A DNA stretch of 64,000 nucleotides, taken from positions 159,989 through 223,988 of the forward strand of contig DASZEN010000060.1 in assembly GCA_035940775.1 (NCBI GenBank), written 5' to 3'. Source of the stretch: DASQYE01 sp035940775. Its GTDB lineage: Bacteria > Acidobacteriota > Blastocatellia > Pyrinomonadales > Pyrinomonadaceae. The position numbers and the translations under genes were made by a program. Shown here piece after piece: positions 17,820 to 24,902 of this stretch. The notes beneath the pieces are model-generated. The model saw only the letters and a list, made by a program, of their open reading frames with translations, made no database searches and was not told the DNA's origin. How positions within the stretch are numbered: the stretch's first letter is position 1; every line of letters starts with the position of its first letter.

Positions 17820-19103
17820 ATGAAGACGCGCGGACACCTTCTACGCTTCGTCCTGGCAGGCGCGGGGCTCGTTTTCTGCTTTGGCGCGACGTGGAGCGCG
17901 GGACGTGCCGGACTGGCAAGGCTGCTGGCGAGGTCTGCGCTTGAGACGCATCTCATTGCCCCTGCGGACGAGGCCGTGCGTCTGGGCGACGCCGACCCGG
18001 AGGCGCACCTCTCAAGAGCGCTGGTGCTTTTGGATCAGGGGCGAAACGAAGAAGCGATCAGGGGGCTTGAGCGCGCGGCCCGTTTGCGTCCGCGTGATTA
18101 CATAATCTGGTATCAGCTCGCGCTCGCGCGCGACCGCGCCGATGATGGGACGGGAGCCATCGCCGCCTGCCAGGAGTCGCTGCGGTTCGCCCCCTATTAC
18201 GGAAGGACTCACTGGCTGTTGGGCAATCTTCTTTTCCGTGCGGGCCGCACCGAAGAGGCCCTGGCGGAGCTTCATCGCGCGGCGCAAAGCGACCCCCTTT
18301 ATCTGCCCAACCTTTTAGAGTTGGCCTGGGCCTCGTCAGGTCATGACGCGGCGGCTGTCTTGAAAATCGTTGCGCCCGGCGACAGACGTTGGCGGCTTGA
18401 GCTGGCGCGCTTCTTCCTGAAACGCGGAGCGTACGCCGAGGCCGCGATGCTGTACAGCACGGCCGGTCAACTCTCGGACGAAGAACGTCTTTCGCTGACG
18501 AAAGAGTTGATCGCCGCCGCGCAATACGGGGCGGCCTACGAGCTATGGGCTGGGGGGAGCGATCAATCAGGGGCAAACGGCCGGAGCAGCAGCGGCGGCG
18601 GCGCTCCCGTTACGGACGGAAGTTTCGAGAATCCCATAGACCCGGACGATCAAACCTTCGGCTGGCGCACCGTCAAAGAGAACCCTTCGGTCAGCATCTC
18701 TCTCGACGGGCAAGAGCCGCACGCGGGCGCGCAGAGCCTGCGGCTGGACTTTCACGGCGATTCACAGCCCGCCTCGGCCGCGCTCGTCTCACAACTCGTG
18801 ACGGTTGAGCCCGGCACACGTTATCGCCTGACGTACGCGGCGCGCACAAAAGGTATTGTGACGGGCGGGCGGCCACTGATTGCGCTGACGGACGCCGCCG
18901 CCCGTAAGGATCAAAGCGCACTGGCAGAGGACGCCCCGCTCCCGCAGGACAGCGAGGGGTGGCGCGACTATGCCCTGGAATTTACGACGCGCGACAACAC
19001 ACGCGCGATCCTTATCAATCTCAGGCGACAAGATTGCGGCGCAACAATCTGCCCGATCTTCGGCCAACTCTGGCTTGATAGTTTTACGTTGCGAAAGATT
19101 TGA
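17820..19103 (+). CDS. Membrane-anchored TPR protein with C-terminal carbohydrate-binding-like domain
   Basis: A 427-residue protein. The N-terminal helix LLRFVLAGAGLVFCFGATW is a signal or anchor. Residues about 50-165 form three TPR-like helical pairs (EAHLSRALVLLDQGRNEEA, IWYQLALARDRADDGTGA, THWLLGNLLFRAGRTEEA). After a Gly/Ser linker the C-terminal 160 residues (DGSFENPIDPDDQTFGWR, GAQSLRLDF, VEPGTRYRLTYAARTKG, ILINLRRQDC, LWLDSFTLRKI) have the beta-sandwich signature of CBM4/9-like or galactose-binding-like modules. Position after the ligase and TPR genes suggests a periplasmic glycan-handling role; this is inference. Confidence 0.75.
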   Translation: MKTRGHLLRFVLAGAGLVFCFGATWSAGRAGLARLLARSALETHLIAPADEAVRLGDADPEAHLSRALVLLDQGRNEEAIRGLERAARLRPRDYIIWYQLALARDRADDGTGAIAACQESLRFAPYYGRTHWLLGNLLFRAGRTEEALAELHRAAQSDPLYLPNLLELAWASSGHDAAAVLKIVAPGDRRWRLELARFFLKRGAYAEAAMLYSTAGQLSDEERLSLTKELIAAAQYGAAYELWAGGSDQSGANGRSSSGGGAPVTDGSFENPIDPDDQTFGWRTVKENPSVSISLDGQEPHAGAQSLRLDFHGDSQPASAALVSQLVTVEPGTRYRLTYAARTKGIVTGGRPLIALTDAAARKDQSALAEDAPLPQDSEGWRDYALEFTTRDNTRAILINLRRQDCGATICPIFGQLWLDSFTLRKI

Positions 19104-19338
19104 GCGCGCCGCTCAATGCTCGAACGCAGCCGCGACAAAAGAGAGAGCGGACACAAGGCTCACAAAGGAGAGAACGGATAGGGCCCACGGCCCCCTCGGC
19201 GTCCGATAACGCCTGTGTCATGCGAGCGGCTTTGACTATAAAATCAAACTCAGTGCGTTGAAATTGGACTGCTGAGCCTACGTTCACTCAGCATCCTGTG
19301 CTGACGGGTTAATTTCTTAGAAGGAGACGATCAATAAG
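19104..19338. other. Intergenic stretch with one copy of the dispersed motif
   Basis: No credible reading frame is seen between the TPR/CBM gene and the DinB gene. The only recognisable elements are one copy of the GCGTCCGATAACGCC motif at 19199-19213 and the AAGGAGA Shine-Dalgarno sequence at about 19320 that serves the DinB start. Confidence 0.6.
19199..19213 (+). repeat. Dispersed motif GCGTCCGATAACGCC, intergenic copy
   Basis: Exact copy of a 15-base motif found elsewhere in the window. It shares 21 identical bases (19197-19217) with the copy at 33142-33162. The outer GCGT and ACGC are inverted, so the motif is an imperfect palindrome. Confidence 0.7.
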
Positions 19339-19881
19339 ATGATGAATTTCACTGTGGCTAAACCGGATCAGACAGAATACGCCGAATATTACGGCAGATA
19401 TGTTTCACTCGTTCCGGGTGTCGATGTTCTTGAAGCTTTGAGCCGACAGTTGGACGACACCCTGGCCTTGCTGGGGCGCATCGATGAATCGCAGGCCGCT
19501 TACCGCTATGCGCCGGAGAAGTGGAGCATCAGGGAACTGGTCGGCCACATGATCGACACCGAGCGAGTCTTTGCTTTCAGGGCGCTCTGTTTCGCGCGCA
19601 ATGACGCTTCGCCCCTGCCCGGTTACGACCAGAACCATTACACCAGCAATGCCTCCTTCGACCAGTACCCTTTGGGCGAGCTTGCCGCCGAGTTCGAGCA
19701 CGTCAGGCGCGCGACCATACTGATGTTCAAACATCTGGACGAAGAAGCATGGCGGCGCCGGGGCACGGCTAACAATAGCGAAGTGAGCGTGCGGGCGCTC
19801 GCCTACATTATCGCCGGGCACGAGCTGCATCATGGGGAGGTACTGCGCAGCAAGTATCTGCCCCACCTTGAGGCCGCCTGA
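19339..19881 (+). CDS. DinB-family putative metal-dependent protein
   Basis: A 180-residue four-helix-bundle protein of the DinB/YfiT superfamily. The start at ATG 19339 (or 19342) follows an AAGGAGA Shine-Dalgarno sequence. Metal-binding histidines are expected in LVGHMIDTERVFAFRAL (about residue 71) and in the C-terminal GHELHHGEVLRSKYL (about residues 163-167), both present. EKWSIRELVGHMIDTE is a typical DinB_2 signature. Many members are thiol-dependent transferases or hydrolases, but no specific substrate can be assigned. It stands alone between the glycan cluster and the convergent nucleotidyltransferase gene. Confidence 0.88.
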   Translation: MMNFTVAKPDQTEYAEYYGRYVSLVPGVDVLEALSRQLDDTLALLGRIDESQAAYRYAPEKWSIRELVGHMIDTERVFAFRALCFARNDASPLPGYDQNHYTSNASFDQYPLGELAAEFEHVRRATILMFKHLDEEAWRRRGTANNSEVSVRALAYIIAGHELHHGEVLRSKYLPHLEAA

Positions 19882-19936
19882 TAAGCCTTTTGTGACGACC
19901 GCATACGCTCTTTAGGCGTTCGTAGGGAGCGCCGTT

Positions 19937-21196
19937 TCAAAATCCTGCGAGTCGAAACCCTGCGAGCCTTTTCAGCTGAGCGGCAGAGTGTTTTTTGATA
20001 AGGCGCAACGGGCGTACGAGGTAGTAAAGAAAGGAGAAGGGGTCGGGCAAATCCAGGGCCGTCCACTCGGCGGGCGTCGGCGGTATCGTGATGTGATAAC
20101 AGTAGCGCGCGCCGTCCAGCCTGCGCTCTCTTACCTCGTAGTGAAAGAGGAGCGACCGAGATGGCCCATGCGAAAGCAAATTCTCGGTAAAAAGATTCGC
20201 GCGCACCCGACCGCTCAGGGATTTTATGATCGCGTCGTCGTGCACGTCTCGCCTGACGGCCTCCGGAAGAGGCGCATCGAGCAGGTCATGGGCCAGGAAC
20301 AAGCCCAGCGAGAGCATTCGTCTGACTCCGAGCGCGCGCGCTTCCGCGAGAAGTTTTTCCCAGTCCATGCCGGGATGAGCGGCGACCAACTCGGCGACAT
20401 CGCACAGCCATGCGAGGCGTTCCCAGAGATGCTTACAGCCGTGCACGCAGAGAACCAGCAGCAGGTCTTCGGGCGCAAGAGCGTTCGTCCAAACGCCTTC
20501 GAGCGACCCCTTCGAGAGACGGCCCCAGAAATGGTCGGAGTCGAGCGACGGGGCAAGGAATGTTTGGGCGAACCCCCAGTGCAGCTCTACGCAAACCCTG
20601 CGGCCCGGATGAGCGAAGAGCTGTTGGCGCTGGGTTTCAAGGTAAGCGGCCTCGCGCGCACAACTCATCGTGTAGGGTGAGCGGTAACCTATGGAGAGCA
20701 GCAGCGCGGTCGCCTTCGGAATATCCCGGCGTCGTAACAGCAGATCCAGATCATCGAACCGGCGAAAGGCCGTGTCTCCGTAAAGCAGCAGCGCGAGGGC
20801 TGGCCCCTTGTATGGAACGGCGCTGATCCCGTGCTCTTCAAAGAGCCCTGAGATGCTTCGCAACTCTGCGGTCAACAACAGATTTCCGGCGGCGTTGCGA
20901 TGAAACTGATCGCTCAGCTTATCCATGAAGGATGCTGGAATGGGCCCGTCGCACGCCGCCTTCAATTGCCAGAAAAGGAAGGGCGTCAATCCATGCCGCG
21001 CCGCAGTCCGAAGCACGTAATCCCAATCCTTTATCTCCGGAATCAAACGCCGAAGCTCGTCGTCACCGTCATCGCAAACTTTCAAACGCCTGCGAGCACA
21101 GCAGAGCAGCAATGCATTTTCGGAAGGGGTATGCGGCGGCGCACCGTTTCGGGCTTCAATAGCGGCCGTGCCGCTCTCTGTTATTCCAGGCGTCAT
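19937..21196 (-). CDS. Nucleotidyltransferase-fold protein (NTP_transf_5-like)
   Basis: A 419-residue protein resembling the uncharacterised nucleotidyltransferase family PF14907. After a variable N-terminus it has LRTAARHGLTPFLFWQL, VPYKGPALALLLYGDTAFRR and RFDDLDLLLRRRD, giving the hD-x-D metal site of the polymerase-beta fold; HWGFAQTF, LVLCVHGCKHLWERLAWLCDVAEL follow, as in that family. PF14907 proteins recur next to PqqD, HprK-like and lasso or radical SAM maturation genes and in polysaccharide loci. The gene points away from the pqqD-radical SAM operon across a 372-base gap, so it may be regulated separately. The reaction is unknown. Confidence 0.8.
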   Translation of the reverse strand: MTPGITESGTAAIEARNGAPPHTPSENALLLCCARRRLKVCDDGDDELRRLIPEIKDWDYVLRTAARHGLTPFLFWQLKAACDGPIPASFMDKLSDQFHRNAAGNLLLTAELRSISGLFEEHGISAVPYKGPALALLLYGDTAFRRFDDLDLLLRRRDIPKATALLLSIGYRSPYTMSCAREAAYLETQRQQLFAHPGRRVCVELHWGFAQTFLAPSLDSDHFWGRLSKGSLEGVWTNALAPEDLLLVLCVHGCKHLWERLAWLCDVAELVAAHPGMDWEKLLAEARALGVRRMLSLGLFLAHDLLDAPLPEAVRRDVHDDAIIKSLSGRVRANLFTENLLSHGPSRSLLFHYEVRERRLDGARYCYHITIPPTPAEWTALDLPDPFSFLYYLVRPLRLIKKHSAAQLKRLAGFRLAGF

Positions 21197-21568
21197 TGGC
21201 GTAAGGCCACAACTTGAGTATGGATCAACACTTCAAAAGCAGGCCGCGCGCGTGTATCCGAGAGAGCCCTCGCACGCGTCCTACAGCAACGCGCTTAAAA
21301 GAAGGCCGCGGCAGCGATTGTATAACAGCGTCCGAGCGCGCGGCGCAATCTGTTTCGGGGCGGAGACCCTACGGCCGAGAGCCGTGTCGTCCGCTCGTAT
21401 GAAAAGGGTTTCGCGGCGGGTCGCGGCGACGGCTGGCGGCTTGCGGCAGAGACATCCCCGGCTGATGAAACGAGAGCGCGGCTTCTCTGAGGCTTCAAAG
21501 TATTGACGTGATGACGCACTAATGCTAGCTTCCTCGCACACATTGCGCTGGTTCGGCTCCAACCCCGT
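21197..21568. other. Divergent intergenic region of the putative RiPP locus
   Basis: This 372-base gap separates the minus-strand nucleotidyltransferase from the plus-strand pqqD-like gene. Apart from the promoter-like elements near 21503-21531 I see no coding potential, hairpin or repeat that I can support. Confidence 0.6.
21503..21531 (+). promoter_or_regulatory. Putative sigma70-type promoter of the PqqD-radical SAM operon
   Basis: TTGACG at 21503-21508 matches five of six positions of the -35 consensus and is followed after exactly 17 bases by TAGCTT at 21526-21531, a weak -10. The pair lies about 40 bases upstream of the pqqD-like start. Confidence 0.4.
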
Positions 21569-21868
21569 ATGGACGTACTGGATAAATGCTTCGTCAAAGG
21601 CGACGACCTGATAACACGCCATATTGCGGGCGAGACGCTGCTTGTGCCCGTCCGTGGACACGCGGGCGATCTCGACTCGATCTACACTTTGAACTCGGTG
21701 GGCTCAAGAATCTGGCAACTGATCGACGGCTCGACGCCGGTCGCCCGTATCATCGACACGATCAATGCAGAGTATGAGGTCGCCGCGCCGGAGGCGACCC
21801 GCGACGTGCTCGCCCTGATGGAATCGCTTCAAGCGGCGGGCCTTATTCGGCGCGCGGACGAAAGCTAA
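21569..21868 (+). CDS. PqqD-like RiPP recognition element protein
   Basis: A 99-residue stand-alone PqqD-family protein. VKGDDLITRHIAGETLLVPV forms the beta strands, and LNSVGSRIWQLIDGSTPV followed by IIDTINAEYEV and ATRDVLALMESLQAAGLI the winged-helix, as in PqqD. Family members bind the leader of a ribosomal precursor peptide and hand it to the modifying enzyme. The radical SAM gene starts 8 bases after the stop, and a small peptide gene follows, so the expected partners are both present. Confidence 0.92.
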   Translation: MDVLDKCFVKGDDLITRHIAGETLLVPVRGHAGDLDSIYTLNSVGSRIWQLIDGSTPVARIIDTINAEYEVAAPEATRDVLALMESLQAAGLIRRADES

Positions 21869-21876
21869 GTACAAAC

Positions 21877-23160
21877 ATGGAAACAGTAAATTACGGAGAG
21901 TTCAGCCGGGAGCTTCACGAGCGACTGCTGACCGACCGTTATCCGTCCGAAGCGACTATCGAAGTCACACGGCGATGCCCCCTCGCGTGCGCCCACTGCT
22001 ATAACAATCTTCCGATGAGCGATACGGAGGCGCGGCGCTCCGAGCTTTCCCTGGAGGAGCACCGCCGCCTGCTCGATCAACTGAGCGAGGCGGGTTGCCT
22101 ATGGCTGCTCTACACGGGCGGTGAAATCTTCGCGCGCAGGGACTTTCTGGAAATCTATACCTACGCCAAACGCAAGGGGTTTCTAATCACGCTGTTTACG
22201 AACGGCACGCTCATCACGCCTGAGATAGCGGACTATCTGGCCGAGTGGCGTCCGTTCGCCATAGAGATCACGCTCTACGGCCGCACGCGCGAGACCTACG
22301 AGAAGCTGACCGGCATTCCGGGCTCGTTCGACCGCTGCATTCGCGGCATCGAGTTGTTGAAGGAGCGCAAGCTCCCGCTGGCGCTCAAGACCGTGGCGGT
22401 CACAATCAACCGCCATGAGATATGGGAGATGAAGCGCTACGCGGAAACTGAGCTTGGCCTCAGTTTCAAATTCGACGCCCTGATGAGCCCGCGCATAGAT
22501 TGCTCGCAGAGCCCTCTGGCCGTGCGCCTCACTCCGGAAGAGACGGTCGAGCTGGACTTGCAAGACCCCGTTCGCGTCTCGGAATGGAGGAAGTTCGCGG
22601 AAAGGTTCGCTGGGCCCGTTAATACTTCCGCGCACGCCGAAGAGGTCTATCACTGCGGCGGCGGGCTCAACTCCTTCGCCATCGACCCGCAGGGCCGTAT
22701 GAGCATTTGCGTCCTTTCACACTTCGACACTTACGACCTGCGCCGTGGAAGCTTTACCGAAGGCTGGAACGATTTTCTGTTACGGGTGCGGCGAAAAAAG
22801 ATGACCATGCGGACGAAATGCGTCGCGTGCGAGATCAAGGCGATGTGCGGGATGTGCCCGGCCAACGGCGAGCTTGAGAGCGGCCATGCCGAAAAGCCCG
22901 TCGATCATCTATGCCATGTGGCGCACTTGCGCGCCCGCTCGTTCGAGATTGAAATCCCCCCGCACGGCGTCTGCGAGTACTGCGAGGGCGGAAGCCGCTC
23001 TGAGGATGTCCGCCTCTCGGCCGTCTCGTTACGTGAGCGTAAAGCTTTGAGCGTGACGAGTGCCCAAGCGCAGAGCCGTTATCTTCCCGTTATGAGCACG
23101 GCGAGCGCCGCTTCCGACGGCGCGTGCGGCGGCGGGTGCTCAGCTTGCAGCCCACACTGA
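21877..23160 (+). CDS. Radical SAM/SPASM peptide-maturase-like enzyme
   Basis: A 427-residue radical SAM enzyme. VTRRCPLACAHCYNN supplies the CxxxCxxC cluster (C34, C38, C41), and YTGGEIFARRDFLEI the SAM-binding glycine motif. From about residue 258 a SPASM domain follows (HCGGGLNSFAIDPQGRMSI, then TKCVACEIKAMCGMCP), for auxiliary iron-sulfur clusters. SPASM enzymes such as PqqE, AlbA and MftC modify ribosomal peptides. Some 70 residues beyond the SPASM domain include HGVCEYCEGG and end in ACGGGCSACSPH, a second CxxxCxxC (C417, C421, C424) at the extreme C-terminus. The likely substrate is the peptide encoded next. Confidence 0.93.
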   Translation: METVNYGEFSRELHERLLTDRYPSEATIEVTRRCPLACAHCYNNLPMSDTEARRSELSLEEHRRLLDQLSEAGCLWLLYTGGEIFARRDFLEIYTYAKRKGFLITLFTNGTLITPEIADYLAEWRPFAIEITLYGRTRETYEKLTGIPGSFDRCIRGIELLKERKLPLALKTVAVTINRHEIWEMKRYAETELGLSFKFDALMSPRIDCSQSPLAVRLTPEETVELDLQDPVRVSEWRKFAERFAGPVNTSAHAEEVYHCGGGLNSFAIDPQGRMSICVLSHFDTYDLRRGSFTEGWNDFLLRVRRKKMTMRTKCVACEIKAMCGMCPANGELESGHAEKPVDHLCHVAHLRARSFEIEIPPHGVCEYCEGGSRSEDVRLSAVSLRERKALSVTSAQAQSRYLPVMSTASAASDGACGGGCSACSPH

Positions 23161-23206
23161 TGGCGCGCGACTCTTTTGCGGATCGAACTCAGAAAAGCAG
23201 GAACGG

Positions 23207-23392
23207 ATGATGAAAGATACCAAAGGAAACGGGAAGCCACCGAAAAAGCCTTACGCGAGGCCGCTTTTGAAGCAGGTCAACCTGAGGCCGGAAGAGGCTG
23301 TCCTGGGTAATTGTAAGGCCGCAGGATTGTCGGGCCCCGTCGGCGTCGGCGCTTGTGCTCCGACAGGTACGTGCAACGTACAGGGCTCTTGA
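23207..23392 (+). CDS. Putative RiPP precursor peptide, 61 residues
   Basis: A small gene between the radical SAM and HprK-like genes, with ATGs at 23207 and 23210 and a CAGGAA Shine-Dalgarno-like stretch. The lysine/proline-rich N-terminal half has KKPYARPLLKQV, matching the YxxPxL leader motif recognised by PqqD-like proteins in lasso systems (Y16, P19, L21). RPEEAVLGNCK follows, and the C-terminal half is Gly/Ala-rich with cysteines at 36, 50 and 56 (GACAPTGTC). Leader-plus-core layout and location indicate a modified peptide. The modification, cleavage site and activity are unknown; no close match to a characterised RiPP class is recognised. Confidence 0.75.
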   Translation: MMKDTKGNGKPPKKPYARPLLKQVNLRPEEAVLGNCKAAGLSGPVGVGACAPTGTCNVQGS

Positions 23393-23425
23393 ATCTACTG
23401 GCAGAGCTTAACCGCGCAGGAAGCC

Positions 23426-24349
23426 ATGATCGAAGTCGAAGAAGACGTATCAGCAGCGCGCACGGGCGATTTGAAGAGCGTTTGCCTGAGCATCGCTGGC
23501 ATTCGTATCGCCCTTAGCAGCCCTGACGCGGAACTGAATCTCTCGATTGACGGGGCCACAAGGCTTTTCATGGTCGAAGAGGCGCGCAATCCCGATGCGC
23601 GTGTCAGCGCGGCATGGAGCGAGTTGGACGCAACGCCCACGGGCGAGCTGCTTTTTGATTCCGGCGCGCTCTGGCGTTTGTATCGTGACGAGGGCAGCTA
23701 CCTGTGGCATTTCAGGACGCCCTCGCTGGGGAATCGTCCCTACAAGACGGCCCGCTTCAAACAGGATTTCACGGACGGGGAGGTGCTGCTTCATCGCCCG
23801 TATTTCGCGGACGCGCTTTCGGTCTACCCGCTCGAATATCCGCTCGACGAGTTGTTGCTGCTGGGCCTTCTGGCGAGGGGGCGCGGCGTCGAGCTGCACT
23901 CGTGCGGCGTGAGGGACGACTCGGGCGACGGCTATCTATTCGTGGGCCAATCGGGCGCTGGCAAGACTACCATGTCGCGCCTGTGGGAGCGCCGGATCGG
24001 CACAGAGATTCCGAGCGACGACCGCATCGTGCTGCGCATAGTGGACGGCCAATTATGGATGTACGGCACGCCCTGGCATGGCGAGGCGGAGCTGAGCAGC
24101 CCCATCAGCACACCGCTCAGGCAAATCTTCTTTCTGCGCCACGGCGAGCGCAATGAGCTGTTGGAGCTAAGCGGTGTCGGTGCGGCGGCGCGTCTTTTCG
24201 CGTGCAGCTTTCCGACCTATTACGACGCGGCGGGGCTCGACTTCACGCTGGACTTTTTCGAGCGCGTGACGAGAGCCGTTCCATGCCGCGAGCTGACGTT
24301 TATTCCGGATGAGCGGGTGGTTGACTTCGTACGCCGCCACTCGACCTGA
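23426..24349 (+). CDS. HprK-like P-loop kinase
   Basis: A 307-residue protein whose central region matches HPr kinase/PEPCK-type P-loop ATPases: VELHSCGVRDDSGDGYLFVGQSGAGKTT with a Walker A at about residue 173, then the IPSDDRIVLR segment in the place of the HprK acidic motif, and GTPWHGEAELSS. The N-terminal 140 residues are a beta-rich domain with LEYPLDELLLLGLL. The regulatory N-domain and C-terminal signature of true Gram-positive HprK are not visible. Such HprK-like proteins recur with PqqD and NTP_transf_5 proteins. It could phosphorylate the precursor or a partner; that is inference. Confidence 0.85.
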   Translation: MIEVEEDVSAARTGDLKSVCLSIAGIRIALSSPDAELNLSIDGATRLFMVEEARNPDARVSAAWSELDATPTGELLFDSGALWRLYRDEGSYLWHFRTPSLGNRPYKTARFKQDFTDGEVLLHRPYFADALSVYPLEYPLDELLLLGLLARGRGVELHSCGVRDDSGDGYLFVGQSGAGKTTMSRLWERRIGTEIPSDDRIVLRIVDGQLWMYGTPWHGEAELSSPISTPLRQIFFLRHGERNELLELSGVGAAARLFACSFPTYYDAAGLDFTLDFFERVTRAVPCRELTFIPDERVVDFVRRHST

Positions 24350-24368
24350 ACGATTCAGTAGCGAAGCC

Positions 24369-24800
24369 ATGTTTCAAGAGGTGAGCAGGGAACTGCTGCG
24401 GCTCGGTTACCGGATACGCTTTCGCCCCCCGGGGCGGAGCATGCAGCCGACGATCAGGGACGGCGAGCCCATCACGGTCGCGCCCGTCGCTTCGCATCAG
24501 ATCAAACGCGGAGACATCCTGCTCTACTGCACAGGACGCGGGATGATCGCTCACAGGGTCGTCGCCACGGGGCTTAATGAAGAGACGGGCGCGTATTTCA
24601 TACTGCGCGGCGATTCCTCTCACACGTCGGACGACCCCGTGGCGGCCGGGCGCATACTCGGCAGAGTCGTCTCCGTCGAAAGAGACGGACGCACCATCAG
24701 CCTCTCGGGACGGCGAGCCCTAATCCGTCACAGCGCGAGCCTTTGGGCGACGAAAATAAGAGGCCGTCTCGCTTCGGCGCGAGGGCAGATTTACGGCTGA
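24369..24800 (+). CDS. S24/S26-family peptidase, ER/archaeal signal-peptidase type, no membrane anchor
   Basis: A 143-residue peptidase. The frame is open from 24309 but overlaps the upstream gene; ATG 24369 after its stop gives a complete domain. PPGRSMQPTIRDG carries the catalytic Ser24, KRGDILLY the next box, and MIAHRVVATG a His62 where bacterial type I signal peptidases have Lys, as in the ER/archaeal Sec11/SipW branch. YFILRGDSSHTSDDP matches the final conserved box with its aspartates. No transmembrane helix is visible at either end, so it is probably cytoplasmic or peripheral. In this locus it may cut the leader of the putative precursor. Confidence 0.85.
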   Translation: MFQEVSRELLRLGYRIRFRPPGRSMQPTIRDGEPITVAPVASHQIKRGDILLYCTGRGMIAHRVVATGLNEETGAYFILRGDSSHTSDDPVAAGRILGRVVSVERDGRTISLSGRRALIRHSASLWATKIRGRLASARGQIYG

Positions 24801-24902
24801 AATTCAGGACTTCGACGCTGAAAAAATCGCGGATTTGCAAATAGGAGCGATTGAGTAACCGGGGCAATTCGATAGCAGAACGAAGCAAAGGATAGAGGTC
24901 TT

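Noticed and set aside
24309..24368. Longer start for the S26 peptidase
   Set aside because: The extension overlaps the HprK-like gene and adds no conserved or hydrophobic segment.
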